A stretch of DNA of 64,000 nucleotides from Brevibacillus brevis. GTDB lineage: Bacteria > Bacillota > Bacilli > Brevibacillales > Brevibacillaceae. How positions within the stretch are numbered: position 1 is the first letter of the stretch; each line of letters starts with the position of its first letter. Below the pieces are notes generated by a model that worked only from the letters and a program-made list of their open reading frames with translations, was not told the origin of the DNA and ran no database searches. The DNA is taken from positions 2,679,501-2,743,500 of the forward strand of contig NZ_CP134050.1 in assembly GCF_031583145.1 (NCBI RefSeq), given 5' to 3'. The position numbers were made by a program, and so were the translations under genes. Shown here in pieces: positions 17,709 through 25,957 of the stretch.

Positions 17709-18227
17709 ATGGGCGACAAACGCGAAATATCCAGACGCACATTTTTGAACTACGCTCTGATGGGAACTGGCGGGTTCCTTGCAGCGGGAATGATCACCCC
17801 TATGATTCGCTTTGCAGTGGACCCCTTGCTGAAAGGGCATGCAGGTGGAGATAAAGTGGCAGTCGGCAGTCCGGATGAATTTAATGCCGAGCCAAAACGT
17901 GTTGAATTCAAGGTCCATACCAAGGACGGTTGGTATGAAGCCGAATCCACAATGTCCGCATGGGTAACCAAAAACGAGAAGGGTGAAATCCTCGCTCTGT
18001 CCCCGATCTGTAAGCACTTGGGCTGCACGGTAGACTGGAACACCAGTCCTGAGCATCCAAACCAGTATTTCTGTCCGTGCCACATGGGCCGTTATTCGAT
18101 CAACGGCGAACACATCTTGGGAACTCCTCCGTTGGTGTCCCTCGACGAGTACGAGACGGAAGTAAAAGATGGAAAACTGTATTTGGGGAAAATAAAACCA
18201 AATCCTCGTCCGGGGGTGACAGGCTAA
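17709..18227 (+). CDS. qcrA: Menaquinol:cytochrome c reductase, Rieske iron-sulfur subunit
   Basis: Rieske subunit of the bc-type complex, passing electrons from menaquinol to the c-type cytochrome. The 172 residues have an N-terminal SRRTFLNYALMGTGGFLAAG segment that acts as a membrane anchor with a twin-arginine-like pair. The 2Fe-2S ligands are in CKHLGC (Cys101, His103, Cys106) and CPCHMG (Cys122, Cys124, His125). It is followed at one base by qcrB. The order Rieske, cytochrome b, cytochrome c is that of Bacillus. Confidence 0.97.
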   Translation: MGDKREISRRTFLNYALMGTGGFLAAGMITPMIRFAVDPLLKGHAGGDKVAVGSPDEFNAEPKRVEFKVHTKDGWYEAESTMSAWVTKNEKGEILALSPICKHLGCTVDWNTSPEHPNQYFCPCHMGRYSINGEHILGTPPLVSLDEYETEVKDGKLYLGKIKPNPRPGVTG

Positions 18228-18228
18228 A

Positions 18229-18900
18229 ATGTTACAGAAAATGTATGATTGGGTCGATGAGCGCCTGAACATCACTCCAATGTGGCGTGATTTGGCCGAC
18301 CACGAAGTACCTGAGCACGTGAACCCGGCCCATCATTTTTCCGCTTTCGTTTACTGCTTTGGTGGCCTAACGTTCTTTATTACCGTTATTCAAATCTTGT
18401 CTGGTATGTTTTTGACGATGTACTACGTGCCAGACATCATCAATGCGTATGAATCCGTCAATTACCTGCAGAACGAAGTAGCGTTCGGGGTAATCGTACG
18501 CGGTATGCATCACTGGGGCGCCAGCTTGGTCATTGTGATGATGTTCCTACATACGTTGCGTGTGTTCTTTACAGGTGCGTACAAAAAACCTCGCGAACTG
18601 AACTGGGTTGTCGGGATGCTGATTTTCTTCGTGATGCTCGGTCTCGGCTTCACAGGCTATCTGTTGCCATGGGATAACACCGCTTACTTCGCGACCAAAG
18701 TAGGTCTGGAGATCGCAAACTCTGTACCGCTCATTGGTCCTTACGTCAAAATGCTGCTCACGGGTGGAGACATCGTTGGTGCGCAAACGCTTTCTCGTTT
18801 CTTCGCCATCCACGTATTCTTCCTGCCGGGCGCTCTTCTCGGTCTGCTCGGGGCGCACTTTATCATGATCCGTTCGCAAGGTATCTCCGGTCCACTATAA
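18229..18900 (+). CDS. qcrB: Menaquinol:cytochrome c reductase, cytochrome b6 subunit
   Basis: Four-helix cytochrome b6-type membrane subunit of 223 residues carrying two b hemes. Heme-ligand histidines are visible in GMHHWGASLVIVMMFLHTLR and in FAIHVFFLPG followed by GAHFIM. The menaquinone-site loop GYLLPWDNTAYFATKV is present. As in Bacillus, the protein corresponds to the N-terminal half of mitochondrial cytochrome b; the rest is in QcrC. Confidence 0.97.
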   Translation: MLQKMYDWVDERLNITPMWRDLADHEVPEHVNPAHHFSAFVYCFGGLTFFITVIQILSGMFLTMYYVPDIINAYESVNYLQNEVAFGVIVRGMHHWGASLVIVMMFLHTLRVFFTGAYKKPRELNWVVGMLIFFVMLGLGFTGYLLPWDNTAYFATKVGLEIANSVPLIGPYVKMLLTGGDIVGAQTLSRFFAIHVFFLPGALLGLLGAHFIMIRSQGISGPL

Positions 18901-18929
18901 ACTGTCTTCGATACTAAGGAGGAAATAGC

Positions 18930-19724
18930 ATGGCAAAACTTGACAAAGATGCTACCTTCGTCGGAGACTCGCGGGTGCCGGCGAAGCGTATCCCAAACAT
19001 TTCTCCATCCTATTCTGACTTTCCGGGAAAGACGGAGCCGTTCTGGCCCAACTTCCTGTTGAAAGAGTGGATGGTGGCAGCTGTTTGCTTGGTCGGATTC
19101 CTCGTGCTGACGGTTTCCCATCCGTCGCCGTTGACTGACAAAGCAAACCCGAATGACACGTCGTTCGTTCCGTTGCCTGACTGGTACTTCCTGTTCCTGT
19201 ACCAAATGCTGAAATATCCTTGGGCTTCCGGTGACTGGGTAGTCCTCGGGACCATCGTCATTCCTGGGATCGCTTTCGGCGGTTTGATGCTGGCTCCATG
19301 GCTCGATACGAGCAAAGAACGCCGTCCAAGCAAACGTCCGGTAGCGACAGGCCTGATGCTGACAGCACTGGTAGGGGTATTCTACCTGACTTGGGCTGCT
19401 GACCACGAGCACTCCCTGAGCCATCCATCCAGCAAGACGGGTGGGGGACACAATGGAGGCTCCAACGCAGCTGCTCCTGCTCCAGCTGACTCCAGCTTTA
19501 AAGCGGACGCTGTATGGAAAGCGCAATCCAGCTGCATGGGCTGCCACGGTCAAAACATGGAGGGGGCTGTAGGGCCAAACCTCCAAAAAATCGGTAGCAA
19601 ATACAATGCAGAGGAAATTGCCGACATCATCCACAACGGAAAGCCACCTGGAATGCCAGGCGGTATGATCAAGGATGAAGCGGAAATCAAGAAGTTGGCT
19701 GAATACATGGCAAGCTTGAAATAA
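18930..19724 (+). CDS. qcrC: Menaquinol:cytochrome c reductase, subunit IV-cytochrome c fusion
   Basis: A 264-residue fusion typical of Gram-positive bc complexes. The N-terminal part matches subunit IV of the b6f complex, with PDWYFLFLYQMLKYP and three membrane helices. A linker rich in G, H, S and A leads to a C-terminal cytochrome c domain with the heme motif CMGCH (Cys202, Cys205, His206) and the axial methionine region MPGGM. AAGGAGG precedes the ATG, and a perfect 11-bp terminator follows. Confidence 0.97.
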   Translation: MAKLDKDATFVGDSRVPAKRIPNISPSYSDFPGKTEPFWPNFLLKEWMVAAVCLVGFLVLTVSHPSPLTDKANPNDTSFVPLPDWYFLFLYQMLKYPWASGDWVVLGTIVIPGIAFGGLMLAPWLDTSKERRPSKRPVATGLMLTALVGVFYLTWAADHEHSLSHPSSKTGGGHNGGSNAAAPAPADSSFKADAVWKAQSSCMGCHGQNMEGAVGPNLQKIGSKYNAEEIADIIHNGKPPGMPGGMIKDEAEIKKLAEYMASLK

Positions 19725-19734
19725 GCTAATAGGG

Positions 19735-19770
19735 AAAAAGCTGACTGAAGCAAAGGTCAGCTTTTTCTTT
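19735..19770 (+). terminator. Terminator of qcrABC
   Basis: AAAAAGCTGAC (19735-19745) pairs with GTCAGCTTTTT (19756-19766), followed by CTTT. Confidence 0.85.
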
Positions 19771-19799
19771 AGCGGCGTACACAGCGGGAGACGATAATC

Positions 19800-20399
19800 A
19801 TGATCTGGATATGGGAGTGGTTTAGGCATTCTTTGGGGAAAAGATGGTTTCTGTGGACGCTGTTCATCATCAATTTTCTGGGGACCATATACGGATTTAT
19901 CTGGTATGGAAATCAGTTGGCCGAAACGCCAGCGTTCTTGCGCCCTTTTGTCCCGGATAGCCCGACAGGGAGCGGACTTTTCACATTAGTTCTGCTCACG
20001 TACTTGTTGGGTCGCCACATTCCTGTACTGGAAGCTTTGGCTGGCATAACCAATTTCAAATATGGTGTTTGGGCGGTCTGCATTATCTTGGCTGGCTGGA
20101 TGTTGGGAAATGAAGTGCGGTGGACAGACATCATGCTTATGATTTCCCATACGGGCATGGCCGTGGAATCTGTCCTGTACGCACGTTTTTACAAGCTGAG
20201 TCTGCTCCCAGTCGGAATCGCGGCACTGTGGACCCTGAATAACGACTTTCTCGATTACGTGATGCTTATCCATCCTTGGTTGCCGAGTGTACTTGATCCC
20301 TACGAAGGGATTGTTGGCTTATTCACTGTGCTTCTCAGCTTGATTTCCATTGCCGTTATTTGGTTTGCAAACAGCAAGTCTGCGATAAACAAGGTCTAA
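19800..20399 (+). CDS. ypjA: YpjA-like membrane protein (DUF1405)
   Basis: Integral membrane protein of 199 residues with about six hydrophobic helices, beginning with a short cytoplasmic segment and FLWTLFIINFLGTIYGFIWY. It matches YpjA by length, topology and gene order (qcrC-ypjA-ypjB). No transport or catalytic motif is visible and its function is unknown. The ribosome binding site is GGGAGA. A strong hairpin follows directly and contains the ribosome binding site of the next gene. Confidence 0.85.
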   Translation: MIWIWEWFRHSLGKRWFLWTLFIINFLGTIYGFIWYGNQLAETPAFLRPFVPDSPTGSGLFTLVLLTYLLGRHIPVLEALAGITNFKYGVWAVCIILAGWMLGNEVRWTDIMLMISHTGMAVESVLYARFYKLSLLPVGIAALWTLNNDFLDYVMLIHPWLPSVLDPYEGIVGLFTVLLSLISIAVIWFANSKSAINKV

Positions 20400-20405
20400 T
20401 CTTGT

Positions 20406-20445
20406 CCTCCTTTCCATAGTCTGTACAAGGGAAAGGAGGTTTTTT
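20406..20445 (+). terminator. Terminator whose 3' arm is the ypjB ribosome binding site
   Basis: CCTCCTTTCC (20406-20415) pairs perfectly with GGAAAGGAGG (20430-20439), followed by TTTTTT (20440-20445). The 3' arm supplies AAAGGAGG for the TTG start at 20449, so the structure could both stop transcription and hide the ribosome binding site. Confidence 0.8.
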
Positions 20446-20448
20446 GCG

Positions 20449-21264
20449 TTGAAGAAAAACATCCGCTATTTGTTATTTTTCATAGTCATCGGCCTTTTTT
20501 TGTCGTGGCCCATCCACAGTCTGTACACGAAGCTGGATCAGCCTACGGATGAAAAGCAGCTGGCAGCCTTGGATCAGATTGCGCACGAGATGCTGACCAA
20601 CGTAAAAAAAGGAGATATCGACGGGGCCCAAAAGCGGATCGTCCAACTGGCCCAGCAGTTTCCGAACCAGCGTATGCCGATCCCTATCCGAATCGAAAGC
20701 CTCAATGCGGTGACACAGTCGATTCTTGCGGCAAAAAAGAGCTTTGCAGGGGCGAATGTGAGCGAGCAGCAGCTTCTCTGGCACGCCACTCAAGTGCGGG
20801 TAGCCATTGACGCATTGACACACGTGCACCAACCGATGTGGAGAAGCTACTATCCTTCCATTGCCACACAAGTCCAAAATTTGCAGCAATCCGCAGTCGA
20901 GCGAAATTATACCCAATTCCGCGAGCAGTTTGACGAAAACTATCGTCTGTATCTCGTGATCAAGCCTGCGATGAGCATTCAGCTTCCCGAAGCCGAGATG
21001 ACGTCGATTTCTGCCGCTTACGATCGGATCTCCAAAGAAATGCGCAATGCCCAGGTGGATTGGCAGTTGGTTCGGGAGGCGCTGAGGGATTTGAACGGAT
21101 CGATGCAGACGGCGTTTATCGGGCGCGAGGAGAGCACCTTTGCCAGACTCATGATGCGGCCCGATTCTCCGATGACGATGATCGTCTCCGTCGGGATTGC
21201 CTTGCTGATTGCGTTGTCGTACGTGGCATGGAAAAAATACGAAGGGGAAATTCGTTCGGCGTAG
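20449..21264 (+). CDS. ypjB: Sporulation protein YpjB
   Basis: A 271-residue protein matching YpjB of B. subtilis in order and topology. It has an N-terminal signal or anchor (YLLFFIVIGLFLSWPIHSLY), a long helical extracytoplasmic region, and a C-terminal helix MTMIVSVGIALLIALSYVAW followed by a short basic tail. It starts with TTG eight bases after AAAGGAGG, which lies in the preceding terminator hairpin. In B. subtilis the gene is reported as sporulation-related; its biochemical role is unknown. Confidence 0.85.
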   Translation: MKKNIRYLLFFIVIGLFLSWPIHSLYTKLDQPTDEKQLAALDQIAHEMLTNVKKGDIDGAQKRIVQLAQQFPNQRMPIPIRIESLNAVTQSILAAKKSFAGANVSEQQLLWHATQVRVAIDALTHVHQPMWRSYYPSIATQVQNLQQSAVERNYTQFREQFDENYRLYLVIKPAMSIQLPEAEMTSISAAYDRISKEMRNAQVDWQLVREALRDLNGSMQTAFIGREESTFARLMMRPDSPMTMIVSVGIALLIALSYVAWKKYEGEIRSA

Positions 21265-21316
21265 AGGATGTGCCAGGTCGGCGAGGAGAGTGACCGGGGG
21301 GAGAAGGCAGCATACG

Positions 21317-21350
21317 AAAAAACGCGGGGGAGCGCCACCCGCGTTTTTTT
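21317..21350. terminator. Bidirectional terminator between ypjB and the YitT-family gene
   Basis: AAAAAACGCGGG (21317-21328) pairs with CCCGCGTTTTTT (21338-21349). A and T tracts flank both sides, so it serves the converging genes. Confidence 0.85.
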
Positions 21351-21359
21351 GTCTATCCC

Positions 21360-22217
21360 TTACTGGTGAATCGGCTGCTTGTTCTCGTCCAATGTAAATC
21401 CTTCACCCAATACCTCATGAACATCGTTGACGATGACGAAGGCATGGGGGTCGATCTCTTGCACGATCGCCTTGAAGCGCATGACCTCATTGCGGCTGAC
21501 GACTACGTAGATCACCTGTTTTTCCGCTCCCGAGTACGCCCCTTTGCCGGACAGCAGGGTCACACCGCGTCCAAAGTCGAGGATTTGCTTGCAGATGTCA
21601 TCCGTGTGCTCGGAAATAATGGTGAGAGCCTTGCCCGCGTATGCCCCATCCTGAAGAAAATCGATGACGCGGGCCGCGATGAAGACGACGACGAGCGTGT
21701 ACATGGCACTTTCCAGATTCAAGTAGAACAGAGAAGCGCCGATGACCAGGATATCGCCGAGGAACAAGGTTCTTCCCATGCTGACACCCATGTATTTTTG
21801 CAGCAGACGGGCAATGATATCGACCCCGCCAGTCGTGCCTCCGTAACGGAAGATGATGCCGAGTCCCACCCCGACAGCGACTCCGGCGTACAGCGAAGCC
21901 AGCAAGCGATCATTCATGGGGAGCGGGAGAACGTTGTCAAAGACGGACAAAAACACGGATAGAGAAACCGTTCCCAAAATGGTATAGAAAAACGACGTGC
22001 GTCCGAGGATCTTCCACCCCAAGATGAACAGAGGGATGTTCAGGGCGAAGAAGACGAAGCCTTGGTCAACCACGGGGAACAGCAGCTTGATCAGAATGCT
22101 GATCCCGGTTATTCCGCCTTCTGCGAGATGGTTGGGGATGTTGAATGAGTTGATGCCGAATCCCATGATGGCAGAACCGATGATGATGGCGATGATGCTC
22201 TTGAGACGTACATTCAT
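21360..22217 (-). CDS. ypjC: YitT-family membrane protein (DUF2179)
   Basis: A 285-residue protein with five to six N-terminal membrane helices (IIAIIIGSAIMGFGINSFNI, GTTGGVDIIARLL) and a C-terminal cytoplasmic DUF2179 domain (about residues 215-275, YVVVSRNEVMRFKAIVQEID). This architecture defines the YitT/YpjC family of unknown function. AGGAGG precedes the ATG at 22217; the in-frame region upstream is not credible coding sequence. It is the only large gene on the minus strand here and has its own promoter. Confidence 0.88.
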   Translation of the reverse strand: MNVRLKSIIAIIIGSAIMGFGINSFNIPNHLAEGGITGISILIKLLFPVVDQGFVFFALNIPLFILGWKILGRTSFFYTILGTVSLSVFLSVFDNVLPLPMNDRLLASLYAGVAVGVGLGIIFRYGGTTGGVDIIARLLQKYMGVSMGRTLFLGDILVIGASLFYLNLESAMYTLVVVFIAARVIDFLQDGAYAGKALTIISEHTDDICKQILDFGRGVTLLSGKGAYSGAEKQVIYVVVSRNEVMRFKAIVQEIDPHAFVIVNDVHEVLGEGFTLDENKQPIHQ

Positions 22218-22311
22218 AAAGTCCTCCTGTTCGCCAATCGGGCAAAAACAGCGATCCCGATCGACATGAAATGCAGGTAAATCGCACGTTACCTTTAGCC
22301 ATACGAATGCC

Positions 22312-22341
22312 ATTATAATGGAGAGTTTCTTCGATTGTCCA
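22312..22341 (-). promoter_or_regulatory. Sigma-A promoter of the YitT-family gene
   Basis: On the minus strand, TGGACA (plus 22336-22341) and TATAAT (plus 22312-22317) are separated by 18 bases. TATAAT sits in the palindrome CATTATAATG. Confidence 0.55.
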
Positions 22342-22369
22342 TATGTTGGAAGGCGCATACACCTTAGAT

Positions 22370-22398
22370 TTGGCAAACGAAGCCTTTTCGGTTACGAT
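22370..22398 (+). promoter_or_regulatory. Sigma-A promoter of the ypjD-dapB-mgsA-bsh genes
   Basis: TTGGCA (22370-22375), 17 bases, TACGAT (22393-22398). The downstream TACGATAAGTGAAA is shared with the trp promoter at 1550. Confidence 0.65.
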
Positions 22399-22439
22399 AA
22401 GTGAAAGAGAGAAGCATGCCTAGGTAAAGGAGTGAGCCG

Positions 22440-22781
22440 ATGGAACGGCAGAAGACTATGCATGAAATGCAGCAGGAAGTGGACAAGTACATATCGCAAT
22501 TCAAGGAAGGCTATTTCTCTCCGCTCGCCATGATGGCGCGAATGACGGAAGAGGTAGGCGAATTGGCAAGGGAAATCAACCACTTCTACGGCGAGAAGCC
22601 AAAGAAGCGGGACGAAGGCGAAAAAACGGTCGAGGAAGAGCTGGGTGACGTTCTGTTTATCGTGATCTGTTTTGCCAACTCTCTCGGGATCGACCTGCAG
22701 GAAGCCTTTGATCGTATTATGCACAAATTCAATACCCGCGATAAAGATCGTTGGACGAGAATAGAGGAGAGCCAGGGATGA
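22440..22781 (+). CDS. ypjD: MazG-like nucleotide pyrophosphohydrolase
   Basis: A 113-residue all-helical member of the MazG/dUTPase-like superfamily, which hydrolyses nucleoside triphosphates to monophosphates. The metal-binding pattern is visible as EEVGELAREINHF and EEELGDVLF (ExxE...ExxD). AAAGGAG precedes the ATG. It matches YpjD by order ahead of dapB, with which it overlaps (ATGA). The true substrate is not known; a house-cleaning role is typical. Confidence 0.9.
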   Translation: MERQKTMHEMQQEVDKYISQFKEGYFSPLAMMARMTEEVGELAREINHFYGEKPKKRDEGEKTVEEELGDVLFIVICFANSLGIDLQEAFDRIMHKFNTRDKDRWTRIEESQG

Positions 22782-23533
22782 TGGAAAAGCAAATTCGTGT
22801 TGCGGTAGCAGGGGCGAATGGCCGAATGGGGCAGGAAGTCGTGAAAATGCTGGGAGAAGATCCGCAGCTTTTCTATACAGGAAATCTGGATACGCGTGGG
22901 GACGAACAATCCGTCCGGGTGCAGCTGGAAGAGATGAAGCCGGAGGTGCTGGTGGATTTTACGACACCGCACAGCGTCTACCGCCATCTGGATATCTGTC
23001 TGCAGTACGGGGTGCGCCCTGTCGTAGGGACTACCGGCCTTTCGCCGCAACAGTTGCAGGAGATGACAGACCGTTATAAGGAAGCGGGGCTCGGCGGGAT
23101 TATCGCTCCCAACTTCGCAATTGGCGCCATCCTCTGCATGAAGTTCGCCGCGATGGCTGCCAAGTACATGCCGCATGTCGAAATTATCGAGCTGCATCAC
23201 GACCGAAAGCTGGATGCGCCAAGCGGAACTGCGCTGAAGACAGCGGAAATGATCGCAGAGGTACGCAAGGAGCTGAGCCAAGGCCACCCGGAAGAAAAAG
23301 AGATCATCCAAGGTGCCCGCGGAGCGGAATACGACGGATTCCGCATCCACAGCGTACGGCTTCCGGGGATGGTAGCGCATCAGGAGGTACTGTTCGGAGC
23401 GGTGGGGCAGACCTTGTCCATTCGCCATGACTCCATTAACCGCGAGTCGTTCATGCCGGGTGTCAACATGGCGATCAAAGCGGTGGTCAATATGAATCAG
23501 CTGCTTTACGGATTGGAACATCTGATGGATTAA
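22778..23533 (+). CDS. dapB: 4-hydroxy-tetrahydrodipicolinate reductase
   Basis: NAD(P)H-dependent step in the diaminopimelate/lysine pathway, which also feeds spore dipicolinate. The 251 residues carry the nucleotide motif [14 protein letters not shown] near the start and the substrate motif [18 protein letters not shown] chose the ATG overlapping the ypjD stop, eight bases after AGAGGAG, and not an upstream in-frame ATG. A further ATG follows immediately. Confidence 0.96.
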   Translation: MMEKQIRVAVAGANGRMGQEVVKMLGEDPQLFYTGNLDTRGDEQSVRVQLEEMKPEVLVDFTTPHSVYRHLDICLQYGVRPVVGTTGLSPQQLQEMTDRYKEAGLGGIIAPNFAIGAILCMKFAAMAAKYMPHVEIIELHHDRKLDAPSGTALKTAEMIAEVRKELSQGHPEEKEIIQGARGAEYDGFRIHSVRLPGMVAHQEVLFGAVGQTLSIRHDSINRESFMPGVNMAIKAVVNMNQLLYGLEHLMD

Positions 23534-23589
23534 ACGTTTGTTTAACAGCGGAACGAGCGATCTCAAGTGAACATAAGGGAGAGGTTTGC

Positions 23590-24000
23590 GTGAAAATTGC
23601 TTTAATCGCCCACGACCGGAAGAAAGAAGAAATCGTACAGCTTGCGATGGCGTATGAATCGATTTTGGCCAGACACGAGCTGGTCGCCACTGGAACGACT
23701 GGACAGCGGATTATGGATTCGACTTCGTTATCCGTGGCTCGCGTCCTCTCGGGACCGCTGGGAGGCGATCAGCAAATCGGCGCGATGATCGCCCGCAACG
23801 AAATGGACCTGATCATCTTTTTGCGCGATCCGCTGACTGCCCAGCCGCATGAGCCGGACATTACCGCGCTGCTCAGGCTTTGCGACGTCCACAAAATTCC
23901 GTTCGCCACCAATCTCGGCACAGCGGAAATTTTGCTCAAGGCTCTGGAGCGCGGGGAGCTGGACTGGCGCGATGTGGTACATAAGGAGAATGAAAAATGA
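23590..24000 (+). CDS. mgsA: Methylglyoxal synthase
   Basis: Converts dihydroxyacetone phosphate to methylglyoxal and phosphate, a phosphate-regenerating bypass of lower glycolysis. The 136 residues contain [16 protein letters not shown] at the start, the [11 protein letters not shown] phosphate loop, [15 protein letters not shown] with catalytic acids, and [11 protein letters not shown]. It starts with GTG after GGGAGAGG. Placing it directly before the bacillithiol genes makes sense, since bacillithiol is used to detoxify methylglyoxal. Confidence 0.96.
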   Translation: MKIALIAHDRKKEEIVQLAMAYESILARHELVATGTTGQRIMDSTSLSVARVLSGPLGGDQQIGAMIARNEMDLIIFLRDPLTAQPHEPDITALLRLCDVHKIPFATNLGTAEILLKALERGELDWRDVVHKENEK

Positions 24001-24692
24001 GTTCACTAGATATCCTGGCGATCGGGGCACATCCGGACGATGTGGAAATCGGTGCAGCCGGCAGCTTGCTCTTGGCAGCGAAACAAGGAAAACGCATCGG
24101 AATCCTCGATTTGACGTACGCCGAGCTGTCTTCCAACGGGAATGTGGAGCGCCGGCAGCAGGAAGCGGCTGCGGCCGACCGGCTGCTCGGTGTGACCCAG
24201 CGATTCAACTTTGGCCTGCCTGATCGCGGCTTGGAAGGCGTCAGAGACGAGGCAATCAGTCGGGTGGTGGACTTGATAAGGCGGACTCGTCCGCAAATCG
24301 TCCTTGCACCTTATTTCCAGGATCGTCACCCCGATCACGAAAGCGTCAGCAGGATTGTACGAGAAGCAGTCTTTTCCGCCGGTATCCATAAATATCAGCC
24401 GGACGACGCCCATCCTGCCTACCGTCCCGCTCAGCTCTTATACTATTTTATTAATTCGACGGTAACCCCACAGGTGGTTGTCGATGTGACGGCGATTTAC
24501 CCGGAAAAAATGAACGTCCTGAAATGCTACCGCAGCCAGTTTGAGCTGGAGGAGGGCAGCGTGGCGACCCCCCTCACAAACGGATACCTGGAAAGTGTGG
24601 AGTACCGGGAGCGTCTGTTTGGCCAGCAGGCTGGCGTCATGTATGCGGAAGGCTTTGTAGGGGCTGCGCCGTATGTACTTTCCAATTTGTAA
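23997..24692 (+). CDS. bshB1: N-acetyl-alpha-D-glucosaminyl L-malate deacetylase
   Basis: Second step of bacillithiol synthesis: zinc-dependent removal of the acetyl group from GlcNAc-malate. The 231 residues belong to the PIG-L/LmbE family, with the metal motif AHPDDVEIG (His12, Asp14, Asp15) and the later HPDHESVS. The ATG overlaps the mgsA stop. The bshA gene follows seventeen bases later, so substrate-making and deacetylating enzymes are co-transcribed. Confidence 0.95.
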   Translation: MSSLDILAIGAHPDDVEIGAAGSLLLAAKQGKRIGILDLTYAELSSNGNVERRQQEAAAADRLLGVTQRFNFGLPDRGLEGVRDEAISRVVDLIRRTRPQIVLAPYFQDRHPDHESVSRIVREAVFSAGIHKYQPDDAHPAYRPAQLLYYFINSTVTPQVVVDVTAIYPEKMNVLKCYRSQFELEEGSVATPLTNGYLESVEYRERLFGQQAGVMYAEGFVGAAPYVLSNL

Positions 24693-24709
24693 GAAGGAGT
24701 GACACCCAG

Positions 24710-25825
24710 ATGAACATCGGGATCACCTGCTACCCGTCCTTGGGCGGGTCGGGCGTCGTTGCGACGGAATTGGGCAAGTTGCTCGCGGAACGAGGCCACC
24801 AGGTGCATTTTATCACCTCGGGGATGCCGTTTCGCCTGGGCGCCTTTCACCCGAATATCTTTTATCATGAAGTTGAAGTGAACAATTATGACGTCTTCAA
24901 ATATCCCCCGTACGATTTGACGCTGGCCAACCGCATGGCTCAGGTCGCCAAAAATGAAAAACTGGACCTGCTGCACGTCCATTACGCTGTGCCGCACGCC
25001 CTGTGCGCCTTTTTGGCCAAACAGATGGTCGGGGATCATCTCAAGATCATGACGACCTTGCACGGAACGGATATCACCGTGCTCGGATACGACTCCAACC
25101 TGAGCGATATGATCCGCTTCGGCATTGAGCAAAGCGATCTGGTCACGGCGGTGTCGAAAGATTTGATCCGCCAGACAAAAGAATTGCTTCATGTCGACAA
25201 GGAAATCGTCCCGGTCTACAATTTCGTGGACAAACGCCGCTACTATCCGAAGGAAGTGGGCAAGCTGAAAAGCGTTTTCGCACCGAACGGCGAAAAAGTC
25301 ATCATGCACATCTCCAACTTCCGGCCGGTGAAGCGAGTGCCGGACGTGATCGATATTTTTGAGAAGGTGCAGAAAGAAGTCCCGTCCCGTCTCATTCTCA
25401 TTGGCGAAGGACCGGAGATGGGGGCAGTCCGCAAAATGATAGCCGAGAAGGGACTGGCCGATCACGTCTGTTTCTTGGGCAAGCAGGAGGATGTCGCGGA
25501 AGTATTGTCCATGGCCGATGTCATGCTGCTGCCTTCGGAAAAAGAGAGTTTTGGCCTGGTCGCTCTCGAGGCGATGGCTTGCGGCGTCCCGGTAGTGGCG
25601 ACGGTCGCGGGAGGACTTCCGGAAGTGGTTTTGGACGGAGTCTGCGGTTTCTTGCGCCCGATTGGCGATGTGGAAGGGATGGCAAAAGCAACGGTTCAAC
25701 TGCTGCAAAACCAAGAGCTGTACCATCAGTTTTCCATGAACAGCATCGAGCGTTCTTGCAAGACGTTTTGTCACGAGACGATCGCTTCCCAGTACGAGGC
25801 GCTGTACGAGCGCATTGTCGGGTAG
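24710..25825 (+). CDS. bshA: N-acetyl-alpha-D-glucosaminyl L-malate synthase
   Basis: First step of bacillithiol synthesis: transfers GlcNAc from UDP-GlcNAc to L-malate. This is a 371-residue GT4 retaining glycosyltransferase with GSGVVATELGKLLAERGH at the N-terminus and the E-x7-E motif in ESFGLVALEAMACGVPVVAT. The ribosome binding site is AGAAGGAG. Gene order mgsA-bshB1-bshA-cca-birA is that of B. subtilis. Confidence 0.96.
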   Translation: MNIGITCYPSLGGSGVVATELGKLLAERGHQVHFITSGMPFRLGAFHPNIFYHEVEVNNYDVFKYPPYDLTLANRMAQVAKNEKLDLLHVHYAVPHALCAFLAKQMVGDHLKIMTTLHGTDITVLGYDSNLSDMIRFGIEQSDLVTAVSKDLIRQTKELLHVDKEIVPVYNFVDKRRYYPKEVGKLKSVFAPNGEKVIMHISNFRPVKRVPDVIDIFEKVQKEVPSRLILIGEGPEMGAVRKMIAEKGLADHVCFLGKQEDVAEVLSMADVMLLPSEKESFGLVALEAMACGVPVVATVAGGLPEVVLDGVCGFLRPIGDVEGMAKATVQLLQNQELYHQFSMNSIERSCKTFCHETIASQYEALYERIVG

Positions 25826-25828
25826 GAG

Positions 25829-25906
25829 CTACGGACGATGTGTGCTGCCTTTTGTCATGTGCAGCAATTTCGAAATGAAAATAAACAACCCGTATAAAAT
25901 TTTCAT
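25829..25906 (-). CDS. Possible 25-residue small protein, antisense between bshA and cca
   Basis: A minus-strand frame of 25 codons, starting MKILYGLFIFISKLLHM and ending basic. Its ATG is eight bases after a perfect AAGGAGG (plus 25915-25921), better than many neighbouring genes. The first half is a short amphipathic or hydrophobic helix. No promoter or terminator was clear, and no family is recognised. It may be a real small peptide or a chance frame in the short gap. Confidence 0.3.
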   Translation of the reverse strand: MKILYGLFIFISKLLHMTKGSTHRP

Positions 25907-25957
25907 CGGACATTCCTCCTTGGTTAGGCGGACGGGACGGATATGGAGGGAGATCAC

